In this document: piece by piece, positions 11,895 through 23,514 of the stretch | How positions within the stretch are numbered: the stretch's first letter is position 1 | How the letters are laid out: each line of letters starts with the position of its first letter | Notes under the pieces: model-generated | Told to the model about the DNA's origin: nothing | Database searches by the model: none | The model's input: the letters and a program-made list of their open reading frames with translations, nothing else | Made by a program: the position numbers and the translations under genes | Assembly: GCA_023105745.1 (NCBI GenBank) | Contig: JALGQZ010000008.1 | Coordinates: 50,954,618-51,018,617, forward strand | Direction of reading: 5' to 3' | DNA: 64,000 bases | Source of the DNA: Austropuccinia psidii | Lineage: Eukaryota; Basidiomycota; Pucciniomycetes; Pucciniales; Sphaerophragmiaceae

Positions 11895-14080
11895 TGTGAG
11901 CCTGTAAGGTATGTATAACATACCCATAAGGCCACAAATAATTTTATAAACAGCTAATTTTGTCTTAAACAGACTTTTTAGTTGAAATTAAAATAAAAAA
12001 TAACAAAAAATAAGTATAACTTTATTTTGGATAAACAAAGTTATACATATTATGTCATTTTTGGATTCTATACCAAAAATAACCTAGGGTACATCCATAA
12101 GGTGTTGTACCCAAAAACACTTATCTCTTGTGTTATTAGAAGATTTAAGAATCTCACAGTACTAATGTAACTTTTTTAACATTTTTTTTAAAATTGTTAA
12201 ATTTAAGCTTAAATAAGCTTAAATTTAAAGTTGCATAAGGTTAATGCAAACTTACAAAAATTTTAGTCAAAATTAAGGTGTGGTGTATATTTACTGAATT
12301 GGCTAAGGATTTGCCATACAGAATGTAAATCCTGCGTGAGCTCAATTTAAAAGGGTTTAAATCCATGGTATGGCTTCAAATAAATGAAAGGGCAAAATCC
12401 ACGCAAAGAGGTGGGACAAAGGAAAAAGACCAAATAGAGCTGGGGTACCCAACTTTTGGGATCTGCAATGATTCAATTAAGGTTGTCCACCTGTATTGGA
12501 GGATTTTCAACCTTATTTAAACTTTAAGATTAGACTTTGATCCAACCTTAAGGTTTAAACTGGTTTTATCCCAATTTGGACAGGAATTTCAAGCTGACAA
12601 AGGGTAAATCCCAATATGCAGGCTTGAAATCAAGGTTTTAAAAACTGTCAATGCTTAATCAGGCGTAAAAACTTTAAATAAGCTTAAAACTTTAAAGTTA
12701 CAAGCATCAAAACCGTATCAAAAGCTATGGTTTGGTGTGTATTGCTATTTTACGTGGAAAAATAGTAATAACTTCAAAAATTCATTCAAAATCCAAATCT
12801 TAATGGATTTGCTTGAAAACTTCACACATCTTAGAATTTAATATTATCTATTTATAAATTAAATTTTAAGTATCTTTTATAAATAAAATTCCTGGGTAAT
12901 TAGCCTGGAAATTTACTCTTTTAATCAAGCTCAAAGAAAATTATGATTTCTTTAAAAATTGATTGAAAATTGAGTTTAAGAGATTTCTGCTTGAAACTCT
13001 ATTTTTAAGTTGTTCATGTGATTAACTTTAATATAAATAAGTTTATTTATATTAAAAACTTAAAATAATTAGTTTAAATGAGGATTAAAGTTACATGGAA
13101 TTAAGAATAACACTGGTAACTTTAAATTGGAATTAAAAACAAGTTGCCTTAAGTTAAGAACTTTGTTTTTAAGTATGGTTTTTCAGTTTTGACCTGAGCA
13201 CGCCCTCTATATGCATTATGAATCATGAGAGCTGCTCTGAAGACATAAAAAGAGTCTTTTCATCACTTTTTTTGTCCATCATTCATTATCAATCCAATCA
13301 TATTAGACATTTAAACAGGTAAAGTTTTATTATTTATAAAATCTTATTATTAAAGTAATTATTAAGTTATTTTATTCTTTATTAATTGTAAATTAAATAA
13401 TTGAAGTCATAGAATTCAGATTATTGTTGTAATCATCAATAATATATTTTATATTATAAAATTATCATCTTAAATATCTTTTAAGATCCACAAATTCCTC
13501 TTAAAAGCTCTTTAATCTTAAATTTTATCATAAAAAGTTGTTCTATCTTTAAAATTATTGATTTTAGGCGTGTTTTTAGCTTATAATCATTATTTAATAT
13601 AATGGATGTTGTTGTTTAACTTGTTGTATTAAATAAATATTATAAGTAAGTTTTCTCTAAAGTTCTATATTTTTTTATCTAGTATTAATTTTTTTATATA
13701 GAGTTTTATTCTATAAGAATTATTTCTGCACAGTGTGTGTTATAATTCTTTTATGAATAATATTTATATTTCCTATAAGTGGTTAATATTGATATTTCCA
13801 CGTGTAATTGTCTCATTAAGAGCTTTACAAGTCTTATTGTTATAACTGTCAGTGACTATAACAATAATAGAATAATTATAATTTATTATAATTATTATTA
13901 TCATTTTTTATTATATTTTGATAATAATAATTAAATTTATTTTTTTATATAATTATTTTCAATAATTATGTTTAAATTTGTGGTTATAATATTTTATTAT
14001 ATTATATATTTCTATTGAGGACAGTCATAGTACTCTTGATTTTGCTACTATTATCAAGAGTTTCATAGACAAACCTTACA
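11895..14080 (+). repeat. A1 right LTR
   Basis: Collinear with the left LTR of A1, TGTGAGCCTGTAAGG...AAACCTTACA, 2186 bp, ending just before the ATATC duplication at 14081-14085. Minor base differences from the left LTR are scattered through it. Confidence 0.95.
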
Positions 14081-14085
14081 ATATC

Positions 14086-15221
14086 CATGGAAGACCACAA
14101 GCAGCCAAGAATAAAAACAAAAATCAAAACAGAAGAGAACCTTCAAGATTTGAAATTATTGCAAGTCAATCCAAGAGAAGAGGAAGACCCCCCTCAAAAG
14201 TGACCAGTACAACAACATCAAGATCCCAGTCAAATGTCCCCTCTCCAATTATGGAAGTGGACTCATCTGAAGATTCTGAAGATTCTGAGGACTCATTATC
14301 TAAATCCATCAGTTCATCAGATTCACTACCCTCAGCAACTGAATTAAATACATCAGAAGTAACCCTTAAAAGGTCCATAAGAGTGGCAATTGGAAGAAAA
14401 ACCTCACAAAGAAAATCACACAAGGCTGCCACCAGTTTGAATATCTATGATGCAATTGACTTGACCTGTGAGCATTGTCAAAGCAATTATCACACAAGTG
14501 ATAATTGCTCCAAGCTGTTTGTGAGTTTCTGATTCTTTTTAATGTAATTTTCTGTCGTTTATTTTGATATTCATTCATTTTTGGAAGTTATTTTATCAGA
14601 TAACTGACTCAGAAGACTTGCCCAAGTTTATATTGAAATACACCTTCAAGGCCATCAATGTCCAGGGTGATGGAAACTGTGGCTACAAAACAGTATCCCA
14701 CTTCATTTACAAGACAAAGGATCAATGCGCTGATGTCAGAGGTGACTTGGCTGAAGAAATTAACCCAAATCAAGACCTTTATGAAGCCATGAACACCTTA
14801 ATTCCCTCACTATCTTCTTATTTGGAAAGAATTGAGTGGTATGAAGATGTTGGCCAGGCTCCAAAAAGCAAGTGGATGTCCATGCCTGACATGGGGGATC
14901 CAATTGAAAATAAGTATAAAAGACCAGTTTTCTTTTATTCCACAGCCCAATCTTTTTCTTTTTTCCCTTATTTCTGTCCTCCAAATGATAATCCCCCCAT
15001 TTTCATCTGCTTCTTGAATAGTTGTGCTCATTTTATTCCTTTGGACATCATCATTTCTAAAGTTTATCCAGTCCCCCCATTACTGTGAACTGGGAGATTC
15101 ATGCCCAAAAACAAGCCCTGGGGTGGGCTGATAAATTTAAGAAACACAGAATGTTGTATTTGTCCAATCTTCCTCCCCCATCTCACAAAAAACCCACTAT
15201 TTTGGAGGTTGATTCTGATTG
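14086..15221 (+). pseudogene. MULE1 transposase C-terminus: AT-hook and OTU cysteine protease
   Basis: This is the downstream part of the MULE1 gene cut by gypsy A1. It opens with a basic stretch containing an AT-hook-like KRRGRPPSK (about 14172-14200), then an acidic Ser-rich run and a Cys/His cluster (CEHCQSNYHTSDNC, about 14467-14508). After an intron (14521-14599) comes an OTU-like domain: DGNCGY with the nucleophile Cys (about 14669-14686) and the probable catalytic His in CAHFIPL (about 15022-15042). A TGA at 15086-15088 precedes a short region ending at 15221 (EVDSD). OTU proteases cleave ubiquitin links; the substrate here is unknown. Fusion with the transposase is suggested by the continuous layout, not proven. 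Confidence 0.75.
14521..14599 (+). other. intron between AT-hook part and OTU domain
   Basis: Begins with a consensus GTGAGT donor and ends TTTTATCAG, 79 nt and T-rich. The reading frame at the donor stops inside it (VSF then TGA), and removal joins the CSKLF end to the ITDSEDLPKF start of the OTU region. Confidence 0.75.
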
Positions 15222-15865
15222 AATGATGTTTGTATATACAATTTATGCCAATTATCCCCCTCCTCAGTCATATTTATTGCTTAAATCCCACCTCAATCTC
15301 CTTTTTTATCAAACATGTGGAGTTTTTGTACTTGAAAATAGTCATATTACACACAAGAAAAAAAACACTCATTGCGCCTTCACTTGTTGTCCCACCAAAA
15401 AATTTTTCCCAATTCATGAGCTTCTGGTTCTTTATCGTCCAGATTTAACCCTTTAATTTTAAAAAAATGAAGGAAATTCATAAGTGGGAACTTATTAAAT
15501 TCACTTTTTAAAAATAGGCATATTACAATGACGGGAAAAAACATTTGAAAAAAAAACCCTTTTTGCGCCTTCACTTGTACCACCCATAAAAATTCCCAAA
15601 ATTATGGGATTCTGGTGCTTTATTCTTCACATTGAACCCTTCATTTTTAAAAAAAAATTAAGGAAATTAATAAGTGGGAAGATTTTAAATGAATTTTTGA
15701 AAAAAATATGCCATTTTGGCATATTGGCCGAATTGGCGAAATTTGGCAAAAAAAAAAAATTGAAAAAATTTGTGCTTATTGACATGCCAAGTCAGGAAAA
15801 ATATGGCAAAAAAAAATTAAAAAAAATCCTCAAAACTGAGCCTGAGGAATTTTTTTTGAAAATTA
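15222..15865. other. MULE1 3' region with diverged tandem duplication
   Basis: No coding feature. Two diverged copies of a unit of about 175 bp (15344-15518 and 15519-15690) share catattac..., ttgcgccttcacttgt, cttctggt/attctggtgcttta and aattYataagtgggaa. MULE2 has one recognisable copy (about 48180-48320). Short A- and T-runs fill the rest. Confidence 0.65.
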
Positions 15866-15935
15866 AGGTCACTTACATGTTTTTACCATAAATTGGTAAA
15901 AACACATAAGGGCTTACATGTGTTTACCAACACCC
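15866..15935 (-). repeat. MULE1 right terminal inverted repeat
   Basis: Complement of the left end: ends TGTGTTTACCAACACCC. It contains the sub-repeats cttacatgtttttacc and ggtaaaaacacataag in both orientations, so the end can fold on itself. The TAAATAAA duplication follows directly. Confidence 0.85.
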
Positions 15936-17663
15936 TAAATAAATATATTAATATTTAATAACTAATAAATTTAAAAGCACTTTATTATTGTTACCAACAA
16001 AAGATAAAGGTGTAAAAAAATTGGTTTTCATTAATACAAAACAATTAATAACAAAAATATCACTAATATTAAGGTTATATATCAATATAGATATTATTTA
16101 TATTAATTAAAGAATTACCAAGATTAATAATAGAGAGAAAATAAACTTCTATGAGCACTTATTATAGTACTTTTGAAATATTGTATGCCAAATAATGTAA
16201 ATATAACTTATTTAAATTCAATTTACAAATAAAAATAAAAGCAATTACAAATATTCTTGATTTTATGTGTAAATAATATTTTTAAGAGAATTATAACAAA
16301 AAAAGAAACAATTGGAGTAATCATGTTGAGATTACCTTTGGTCTTTGATAATATCAAATATTTATATATAAAGAATAAAGATTTTACCTTTTGATGAGGC
16401 TGAGGGGGAAATAGAGTAAAAAGAGCTTTATTTATAGTAAATTTCTCCCTCTAGAGTTCAGTAGGCTTCTAGTAGACGTTTACTGATGATATTCACTGGA
16501 AATGATAAGTATTTTAAGGTTAAGTGATGATTACATCATGATCAAACCATCTCATCTCATTATTACACCATAATTTTGAGTTATCACTATAATTTTCAGT
16601 TTGATGACATCATAGGCTTGGAAGAAGCCTAAAATTTGTGGATTTTCTTAGTATTGATCATAATCTAATAGTATTCAGCAGTTATATCACTTATATAACT
16701 GTTAAGCTTAAAATAAGATTACAGTGGGTGATCATAAATGATCAATTTTAAGCTTAAACTTTGATCATTAATGACTTTGAGTTTATACATGCTGAAGCTA
16801 TTCAGAGAGTGAATTCTGATATCCTGGCATTTTCCTATTTGAATTCCAAGAGAATTCTATTACATAATCAAAACTCTATTTTTGATTATTTTTCTTGAAT
16901 CTCATTTTTCTGTTGAAATTCAATATTTTAAACTTCAAACCTTGATTTCAGGAGGTTTTACCTTGAAGATTATGATAAAAAATACATAAATCTCCATTTT
17001 AAAGCTAATAAAGCCTGAATATCCACTTTTTTTGTAAGTTTCGACTTATTTCAAAACAAAGTGGTCAACAGCTCTAACAATTTTGTTCAATAAACCCGTA
17101 AAAGTGATAACCATGTTTATAAATTGTCAAATAAAGCTCATATCTGTGTTCTTACAGTAATTATTTTTTAAATTTTTTCTTGGTTTAACTCCCTATCATT
17201 TAAATTTGAAGAGATATTAGCTAAAATCCATGGATGTATGCACTGACCAAAAAAGTGCATATTATCAGCCTAATTCATTAAGTATTAACTTTAGAGAAAT
17301 GAAATGAAAATTTTTTTATGTGTAGTAATTCATGGGGAATCCAATGATGCCATTTATAAAACAGGTTGTTTCATTGGATTCTGAGTTAAATTAGATTTTA
17401 CGTCTTTTTTAGGGTATTCTTACTTATTATTCAGTAATTATTGACTTTACAGATGGGCCATAAAAATGATAAATGTGTATTTAACATGAGAAATGTAATG
17501 ATGTAAGTTATTTCACACTTTTGCTCATTAGATTCTGAGTTAATTCAAAGTTTATGCCTATTTATGGCATTTTAACTGGTTTTAAGATAATTATTAAGAG
17601 TATAATTATTATAAAGTTTTCTTGTGACTTTATGGATATGTGGTAATATCTCAAAGGCTCACA
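15936..17663 (-). repeat. LTR of gypsy family B, copy B0 (continued)
   Basis: Continues the LTR started at 1-77; the two pieces join to match the LTRs at 17791-19749 and 37881-39860. In minus orientation it begins TGTGAGCCTTTGAGA (complement of 17663 and below). A TATA-box-like TATAAATA lies in element orientation near 16436. The internal remnant of the same element follows at 17664. Confidence 0.88.
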
Positions 17664-17790
17664 TTCCCTACCACCAAAAAAGATTGTAACAAAATCTGAT
17701 ATAGTTAATTAGGGTATCATCCACTGTCCCACCTCTTCAATAGACTTTGTTACTCTTGAAGCTCAATAATGCTTAATTTTATATTCTTTA
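17664..17790 (-). mobile_element. B0 internal remnant (3' untranslated end)
   Basis: About 127 bases match the region between the LTR and the chromodomain stop in B1, B2 and B3 (ccaccaaaaaagattg, gggtatcatccactg, cttcaatagactttgtta). It ends at attcttta, where the B1 LTR begins, so B1 was inserted into B0 at this point or recombined there. Confidence 0.8.
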
Positions 17791-19749
17791 TGAAATGTTT
17801 GACTATGAAACAATAAGTAAAAACTACTAATATTTCACTTATTTTACTTTGAATCTCCTTATACATAAAATAAATAAGATAAAAAATAATTATAATAGTA
17901 ACAAATTATTATAATGATGGCGTAAAAATAATTACATTATTAAATAAATACAATAATATAATAAATGAATATATTAATATAATATAGTTAATATATTTCA
18001 AAGCACTTTATTATTGTTACCTACAAATAATAAACGTGTAAAAAATTGTTTTTCATTAATAAAAAACATTTACTAACAATAATATTACTAATATTAAAGT
18101 TATAAATTAATATAAATACTATTTATATTAATTGAATAATTATTAAAGTAATGATAGAGAGAGAATTCTTATAATAAGGAAAAATAACCTACTTTTAATA
18201 CTTAATATAATAATTTTGAATGATTTTACGCCAAAAAAAGTAAATACAACTTATTTAAATTGTATTTACAATCAAATTTAAAGGAAATTACAATTTATCT
18301 TGATTTTACATGGATTTCAGGTTTTTAAGAGAAATTTAAACAAAACAGTTAAATAATGGAAGTAATCACATCAATGATGATGATTTTAATAAGGATGATC
18401 TTTGGTGTTTAATAATATAAGAGCTTTGTATATAAAGATTAAAGAAATTACCTTTTTGTTTTAATTATTTATTGTTTTGTAAGCATCTGAGGAGAAAATA
18501 GAGTAAAAAGAGCTCTCTTTCTAGTAAATACCTCCCTTATAGAGTCCAGAAGGATTCTAGTAGACGTTTACTGATGCGTTCTACTATAATTTATCAATAT
18601 TTTGAGGTTTAATGATTATTACATCATGATAAAACCATCTTACCTCATTTTTACGCCATTATTTAGAGTTATCACTGTAACCTTAAGTTTGATGACGTCA
18701 TAGACTTGGCAGGAGCCTAAACTTTGTGGATTGTATTAGTATTGATCATAAACTAATATTATTCATCAGCTTTATCACTTATATGACTGTTAAACTTAAA
18801 ATAAGATTACAGTGAGTGATCAAAAATGATCAATTTTAAGCTTAAACTTTGATCATTGATAGCTTTTAATTTATAAACCCTGCAGCTGTTCTGAGAGTGG
18901 TTTTGGATAGCTTTCCTTGTCTTTATTAAACTTCCAAGAGAATTTCATTACATCATCAAAACTCTATTTTTGATGATTTTCCTTGTAACTCATCTTTTTT
19001 GTTGAAATTTAGTATTTAAAATTCAAACCATGATTTCATGGGGTTATACCTTGAATATTGTAATAATAATTAAATCATTCTTCACGAATGAATTAGTAAA
19101 ATCTAACTGTCTACTGGTTTTTAAGTTTGGACCACTTTTATCACAAGGTGGTCAACAGCTGTATTGGTTTTATTTAATAATCCATTACAAGTTTTAACCT
19201 TGCTTATAGCTTTTGAAATGAAGTTCATATCTGTATTTCTAAAGTAATAACATGGTGACTTTATTTTTGGTTTATCTCTCTATCTTGTATATTTCAAGAG
19301 ATATTAGCTAAAAACCATGAATATATGCGTTGACCAAAAAAGTGCATATATTAAGCTTAATTCTTTAAGTATTGACTTTAGACATTAGCTTTATAATTGT
19401 TTTATTTGTAGATTTTTATGTAGAATCCAATTGTACAGTTTATTTCACGTTTTGTTTCATTGGCTCTCATATAAAGGAGGTTTCAAACCTTTTTTAAGGT
19501 ATTATTACTTATACTTCAGTAATTATTGACTTTTCAGATATGCCATAAAAGTGAGATATGTGTATTTTACCATGAGGAATCAAAAGGCGTAATTTATTTC
19601 ACACTTTTTTGCATTATGTTCTGAGTTAATTTAAATTTTATTCCCATTTATGGCATTTTCACTGTTTTCAAGATAGTTATTAAGAGTATAATTATTATAA
19701 ATTTTTCTTGTGACTTTATGGATATGTGGTAATATCACAAAGGCTCACA
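17791..19749 (-). repeat. B1 3' LTR
   Basis: Bounded in minus orientation by TGTGAGCC (complement of 19742-19749) and an outer end TGAAATGTTT at 17791 (TGTAAGGTTT in B2). It keeps a perfect TGACGTCA palindrome at 18693-18700 that is altered in the other B copies. The TATA-like motif seen in B2 and B3 is degraded here. Confidence 0.88.
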
Positions 19750-19867
19750 TTACCTACCACCAAAAAAGATTTTACCACAATATGATATAGTTAATTAGGG
19801 TATCATACACTCCCCTACCTCTTCAATAGACTTTGTTAGTCTTGAAGCTCAATAATGCTTGATTTTT

Positions 19868-22790
19868 CTATTCTTTAGGTTTTCTTTTATGTCTGAACCT
19901 TCTTAGTAGTTTATCAGAATTTGTTATATCTTTCTCAAGCAGCCATTCATCTTCTTCAGCTGGATTTCTATAACTTACAAGGTATTCTCTCTCTTTTTTA
20001 TTTCTTGTCCTTCTTTCTTTAAGGACCTTCACAATTTTCTTTTCCTCTCCCTCTTCCAAAGGAGGTATTTCAAGTGGGGGTTTATTTCTTAGTGGAAATA
20101 ATTACTTGTCACTTGAGTTGTAAGGTTTTATCAGACTTACAGGGAAAGTTGGATGTTTATTCATTAGTTCACCTGTGAGCTCCAATTGCACAGAATTAGG
20201 TCCATGTAGTGCCTTTATCATGAATGGTCCTGCAAAGGAATCTTTCAATTTTTTTTGTCCTCTTATATTATTGAAATTAAGAGTTGGCACTAGGACCAAG
20301 TCTCCTATTTTGAAGTCAGGTGGTTTGTGACTTTTATCCCATCTTTCTTTTGCATGTTTGAAAGAATCTTGCATACATCTGTTTTCATGGTGTCTTTCTT
20401 TGTCAAGCATTATTTTACAACTTCTTTCTGTTGGATGTATATCCACTAAGCCCTTTGTGAGGGTATCATAAGGAAGTCTTGCATTCTAACCTTTTTCTAG
20501 AATTTCTGTTGTTTTGCCAGTAGAAGAATGGATTGATGTTTTATATGCTAGCTCAAGAGCTGGTAACAGTGTAAACCAATTATGGGTAAAACCATCAGAA
20601 TCTTTAAATTCCAGTCCATAAGCACAGAATATTCTGATCATGTCCTCCAAGGTTTGTATCATTCTTTCTGCTAAACCATCAGCTTGCATATGGTAAGCTT
20701 TTGAGAATGATAATTTTTTCCCAAACAAGTTATGGAGGTTTGTCCATAATCCTGAAGTGAACTTTGGGTCTCTGTCACTTATGATGTTTTGTAATAAGGC
20801 TGTGTGGCTAATGACTTTATTCCATATCATTCTGGATGTGTCCATAGCTGTGCCATCTTTGTGACATGGTAGGAACATGGGAGTTTTGCTATACCTTTCA
20901 ACTAATACTAGGAATGCATTATAGCTTCTTTCTCCTCCTGGAGGTAGTTCTGTTACCAAATCCATATGAACTATTTCCCAAGGGGATTTAGGTTCTTGGA
21001 TTTGGATCATCATTCCCAATTTCTTTCCTGGGGCTCTGTTGGCTTTTTGACACCTTTCACAGGTTTGGAAGTATTCTGCAACATCTTTCTTCCAATTCGG
21101 CCACCAAGAGCAGGTTTTCATCCTTTCTAGTGTTCTATCTTCTGAGAGATGTCCAGCTGAAACACTATCATGACACTCATGTAAAATAGTTTTTATTAGA
21201 TTTCTGTCTGTCAAGGCCATAACACATGTGTGTTTTGTTCTATGATAGAAGATTCCATCAAGGAGGTGGAATCTTCCTTCATCATATGCCTTTTTCCATA
21301 GATTGTCTAATTTAGATGAAATTGATGGGTCTTTGCAGTCTTTCATTGGACTTTGGCTTAAGATATGGCAATTCTTGTCTATCTCATAGCTTTCCTTAAC
21401 TTTGTCAAAGAGTTCTGTGCCAATGTCTATAAGACATATTCCTTCTATATGGTGCTCCTCCTATGGTACCCATTCTGGACTTTCAGGAGTATTTGCTAGA
21501 GCCCATCTGCTAACACCATCTGCATTTTATGAATACTACAAGATTTATAAACAATAGTCATATTTCCTCTATATTCTTGGATAGCAATTTGCCATCTCAG
21601 CATATGCCTATTTGGAGTTCTCATATTTAATAGAGATTTTACAGAATTACAGTCTGTAATCACATCAAATAATGTTCCATCCAAGTAATAGTGTAATTTT
21701 GTTAAAGCCCACACTAAGCAGAGGCATTCCATTTGGCTTGCTCCATATCTCGCCTCTGTTGGCTTTATCTGTCTTCAAATAAAACAGATTGGTCCTTCAA
21801 CTGGTTTATCATTGATGATTTGTGTCTGGTGTAGTGCAGCACCTAGTCCTTCTCCACAAGAATCAATGTAAAGCTTAAAGGGTAGTTTCCAATCTGGCAT
21901 TAGAACAAATGGGGAATTTTTTAAGAAATTTTTCAATTACTCATATGCTTTAACTCTTTCTTCAGTCATTTCATAGACTGTTTGTTGGTCACATAGTTTA
22001 TACAAGGATTTGGCAATTTTTGCAAATTCCTTTATATGCTGTCTATAGTAACCAGCAAATCCTAGAAATGATTGCATTTCTTTCTTTGTTTGGGGAATTG
22101 GTTTCAATAGTACTTCTGCTACTTTTTTTTTGTCTATGCCCAAACTTAGTCCAGATACAACATGTCCTAGTGCTTTCAGTTTACTGTATGAAAAATGACA
22201 TTTTTTCAGAGAGATTTTCATGTTTACTTGGACTATTTTTTGTAAGACTCATTCTAGTCTTTATAGGTGAGTGTCCCAAGTCTCTGAGCAAGCTATGATA
22301 TCATCAATAGAAATAATCAGCCATCCTTCTTAGAGTTCTTGAGGAAATATGGTATTCATCATCCTCTGGTAGTGGGATGGTGCATTTTTTATACCAAATG
22401 TCATTCTGAGATATTCAAAGATTCCACAGTGGACTATTATCCTTAGTAGTTTCTTGGAATTCTCTGTTAAGACATTTTGATGAAAAGCCTTTAGAGAATC
22501 CATGGCTGTTATGAACTTAGCTTGAGATAATTGTGTTAATGTCTCATGAATTCTGGGTATTGGATATCTATCAGGGATAGTATAGGTGTTCAGAGCTCTA
22601 AAGTCTCCTACCATCCTTGATTTTTTCATTATTCCAGGTTATGATGAAAGGTTTAGTTACCTCTACCTGTTCATTATGTCCTACTTTCCTTAGTACTCCA
22701 AGGTCCATTAGCTCTTTAATGTGTATCTCTAAAGCTTCTCTAGCTCTTGGGCTGGCTGGATAAGCTGGTCTTCTTAATAGAGGTGGAGAA
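19868..22790 (-). pseudogene. pol of gypsy B1 (partial RT to chromodomain), broken
   Basis: Reads on the minus strand from PPLLRRPAYPASP (22790 down) through RT, RNase H, integrase and chromodomain to a stop at 19868. The RT catalytic box reads SIDD (complement of about 22298-22309) instead of the YIDD of the other copies. RNase H shows DCNSVKSLL (near 21650). Integrase has the HH-CC region, Asp in MDLVTELPPGG, Asp in ISDRDPKFT (near 20780), and a kept GLAERM glutamate (near 20670). The tail ends LRRFRHKRKPKE. Several stops and frameshifts separate the pieces (for example near 20460-20486, 21350-21500, 21730-21940, 22225-22330), so it is dead. Confidence 0.9.
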
Positions 22791-23335
22791 TGTGAGCCTG
22801 CAAGCATGTAATGGCTTACCTGCTACACCTTCTACATCTTAATTCTTTATTTTACTCAATTATTAGGTTCAACCTTTAACCTAAAAATTAAAATTTATTA
22901 TTTTAAATCTTAATGATGTCATAAAATATTATATGACATCATTTAATTTTGTAAATAAATCTTCTTTTGATGATGTCATAAAAATCTTACTATGACATCA
23001 TTTATATTTTTGTACTTACAATATTTAAGAGGATCATTCTTACCTTTGAATGATACCTCAGAGCTCAATTTTATATATATTTTTGACAGTTTAAATTAAA
23101 TCATTTATTACTTTAAAAGATATAAGATCTCTCAAAATTTTATATAGAAATTTATATTCCTTAAAAATGATAAATTATCTTTGATATTATTAGTGAAGCT
23201 CATACCACTAATAATACTATAATTGAGCTACAGTGACATCTCTGTTATCTTATTTTAACAGTATTCCACTTTTGATTAATTTATTAAAATTCCTTTTATA
23301 TAAACTGGAAGTCACAAAAGAGACCCCAGCTTATA
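22791..23335 (+). repeat. LTR of family D, junction copy
   Basis: Plus-strand LTR starting TGTGAGCCTGCAAGC, collinear with the complement of 7500-8053. It ends near AGCTTATA (AGCTTACA in A1). The left side cuts B1 pol. The right side does not return to B1, and no TSD is seen (left flank GAGAA, right flank TTTAA). It could be the 5' LTR of an element whose inside follows, or a rearrangement boundary. Both ATGATGTCAT dyads are present (22912-22943, 22970-23001). Confidence 0.88.
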
Positions 23336-23514
23336 TTTAATATATTAAAATTAGTATTATATTTAATTGATTAATTAATTATATCTAATAAATTAATTAG
23401 AAGTCGAAATACCTAATTAATATATAGTTTTTCTATAAATGACTCTTCTGTTGAAAATCAAGAATCAATGTCAAAATTCCAATTCTTTTTTATTAGTATT
23501 ATATCCTATAAGCT
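23336..23514. other. AT-rich spacer
   Basis: No primer-binding-like sequence follows the D LTR, and no repeat family was recognised. A short frame from 23439 overlaps the next gene in another phase and shows no conserved motif. Confidence 0.4.

Larger units (their letters stand above)
2549..14080 (+). mobile_element. Ty3/gypsy family A retrotransposon, copy A1
   Basis: A complete LTR element with LTRs of about 2.19 kb (2549-4733, 11895-14080), each TGTGAGCC...CCTTACA, flanked by a perfect 5-bp duplication ATATC (2544-2548, 14081-14085). A primer-binding-like site follows the left LTR, and a purine stretch precedes the right LTR. Gag and pol are in the plus strand but carry stops, a late frameshift and a solo LTR insertion (7500-8053). 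By eye the first 160 bases of the two LTRs differ at four positions, so the insertion is not recent. It lies inside the MULE1 coding region. Confidence 0.95.
78..15935 (+). mobile_element. MULE DNA transposon 1 (OTU-MULE), split by gypsy A1
   Basis: A Mutator-like element. Both ends begin GGGTGTTGGTAAA in inverted orientation (78 onward; complement ending CCAACACCC at 15935), and an 8-bp duplication TAAATAAA flanks it (70-77, 15936-15943). Removing gypsy A1 plus one TSD copy (2549-14085) leaves about 4.3 kb. This carries a FAR1-like DNA-binding region, a DDE transposase, an AT-hook and an OTU cysteine protease, with three recognisable introns. An 8-bp AT-rich TSD is at the short end of the MULE range. 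The element sits inside a family B LTR. The transposase has an in-frame stop at 1060-1062 and is split by A1, so this copy is dead. Confidence 0.88.
17791..22790 (-). mobile_element. Ty3/gypsy family B element, copy B1, 5'-truncated
   Basis: A minus-strand element with its 3' LTR at 17791-19749 and pol at 19868-22790. Gag, protease and 5' LTR are missing: at 22790, within the codons for PPLLRRP upstream of RT, the sequence switches to a family D LTR. Its proteins are close to family A but its LTR is unrelated along most of its length, so I treat it as a separate family. Confidence 0.85.
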
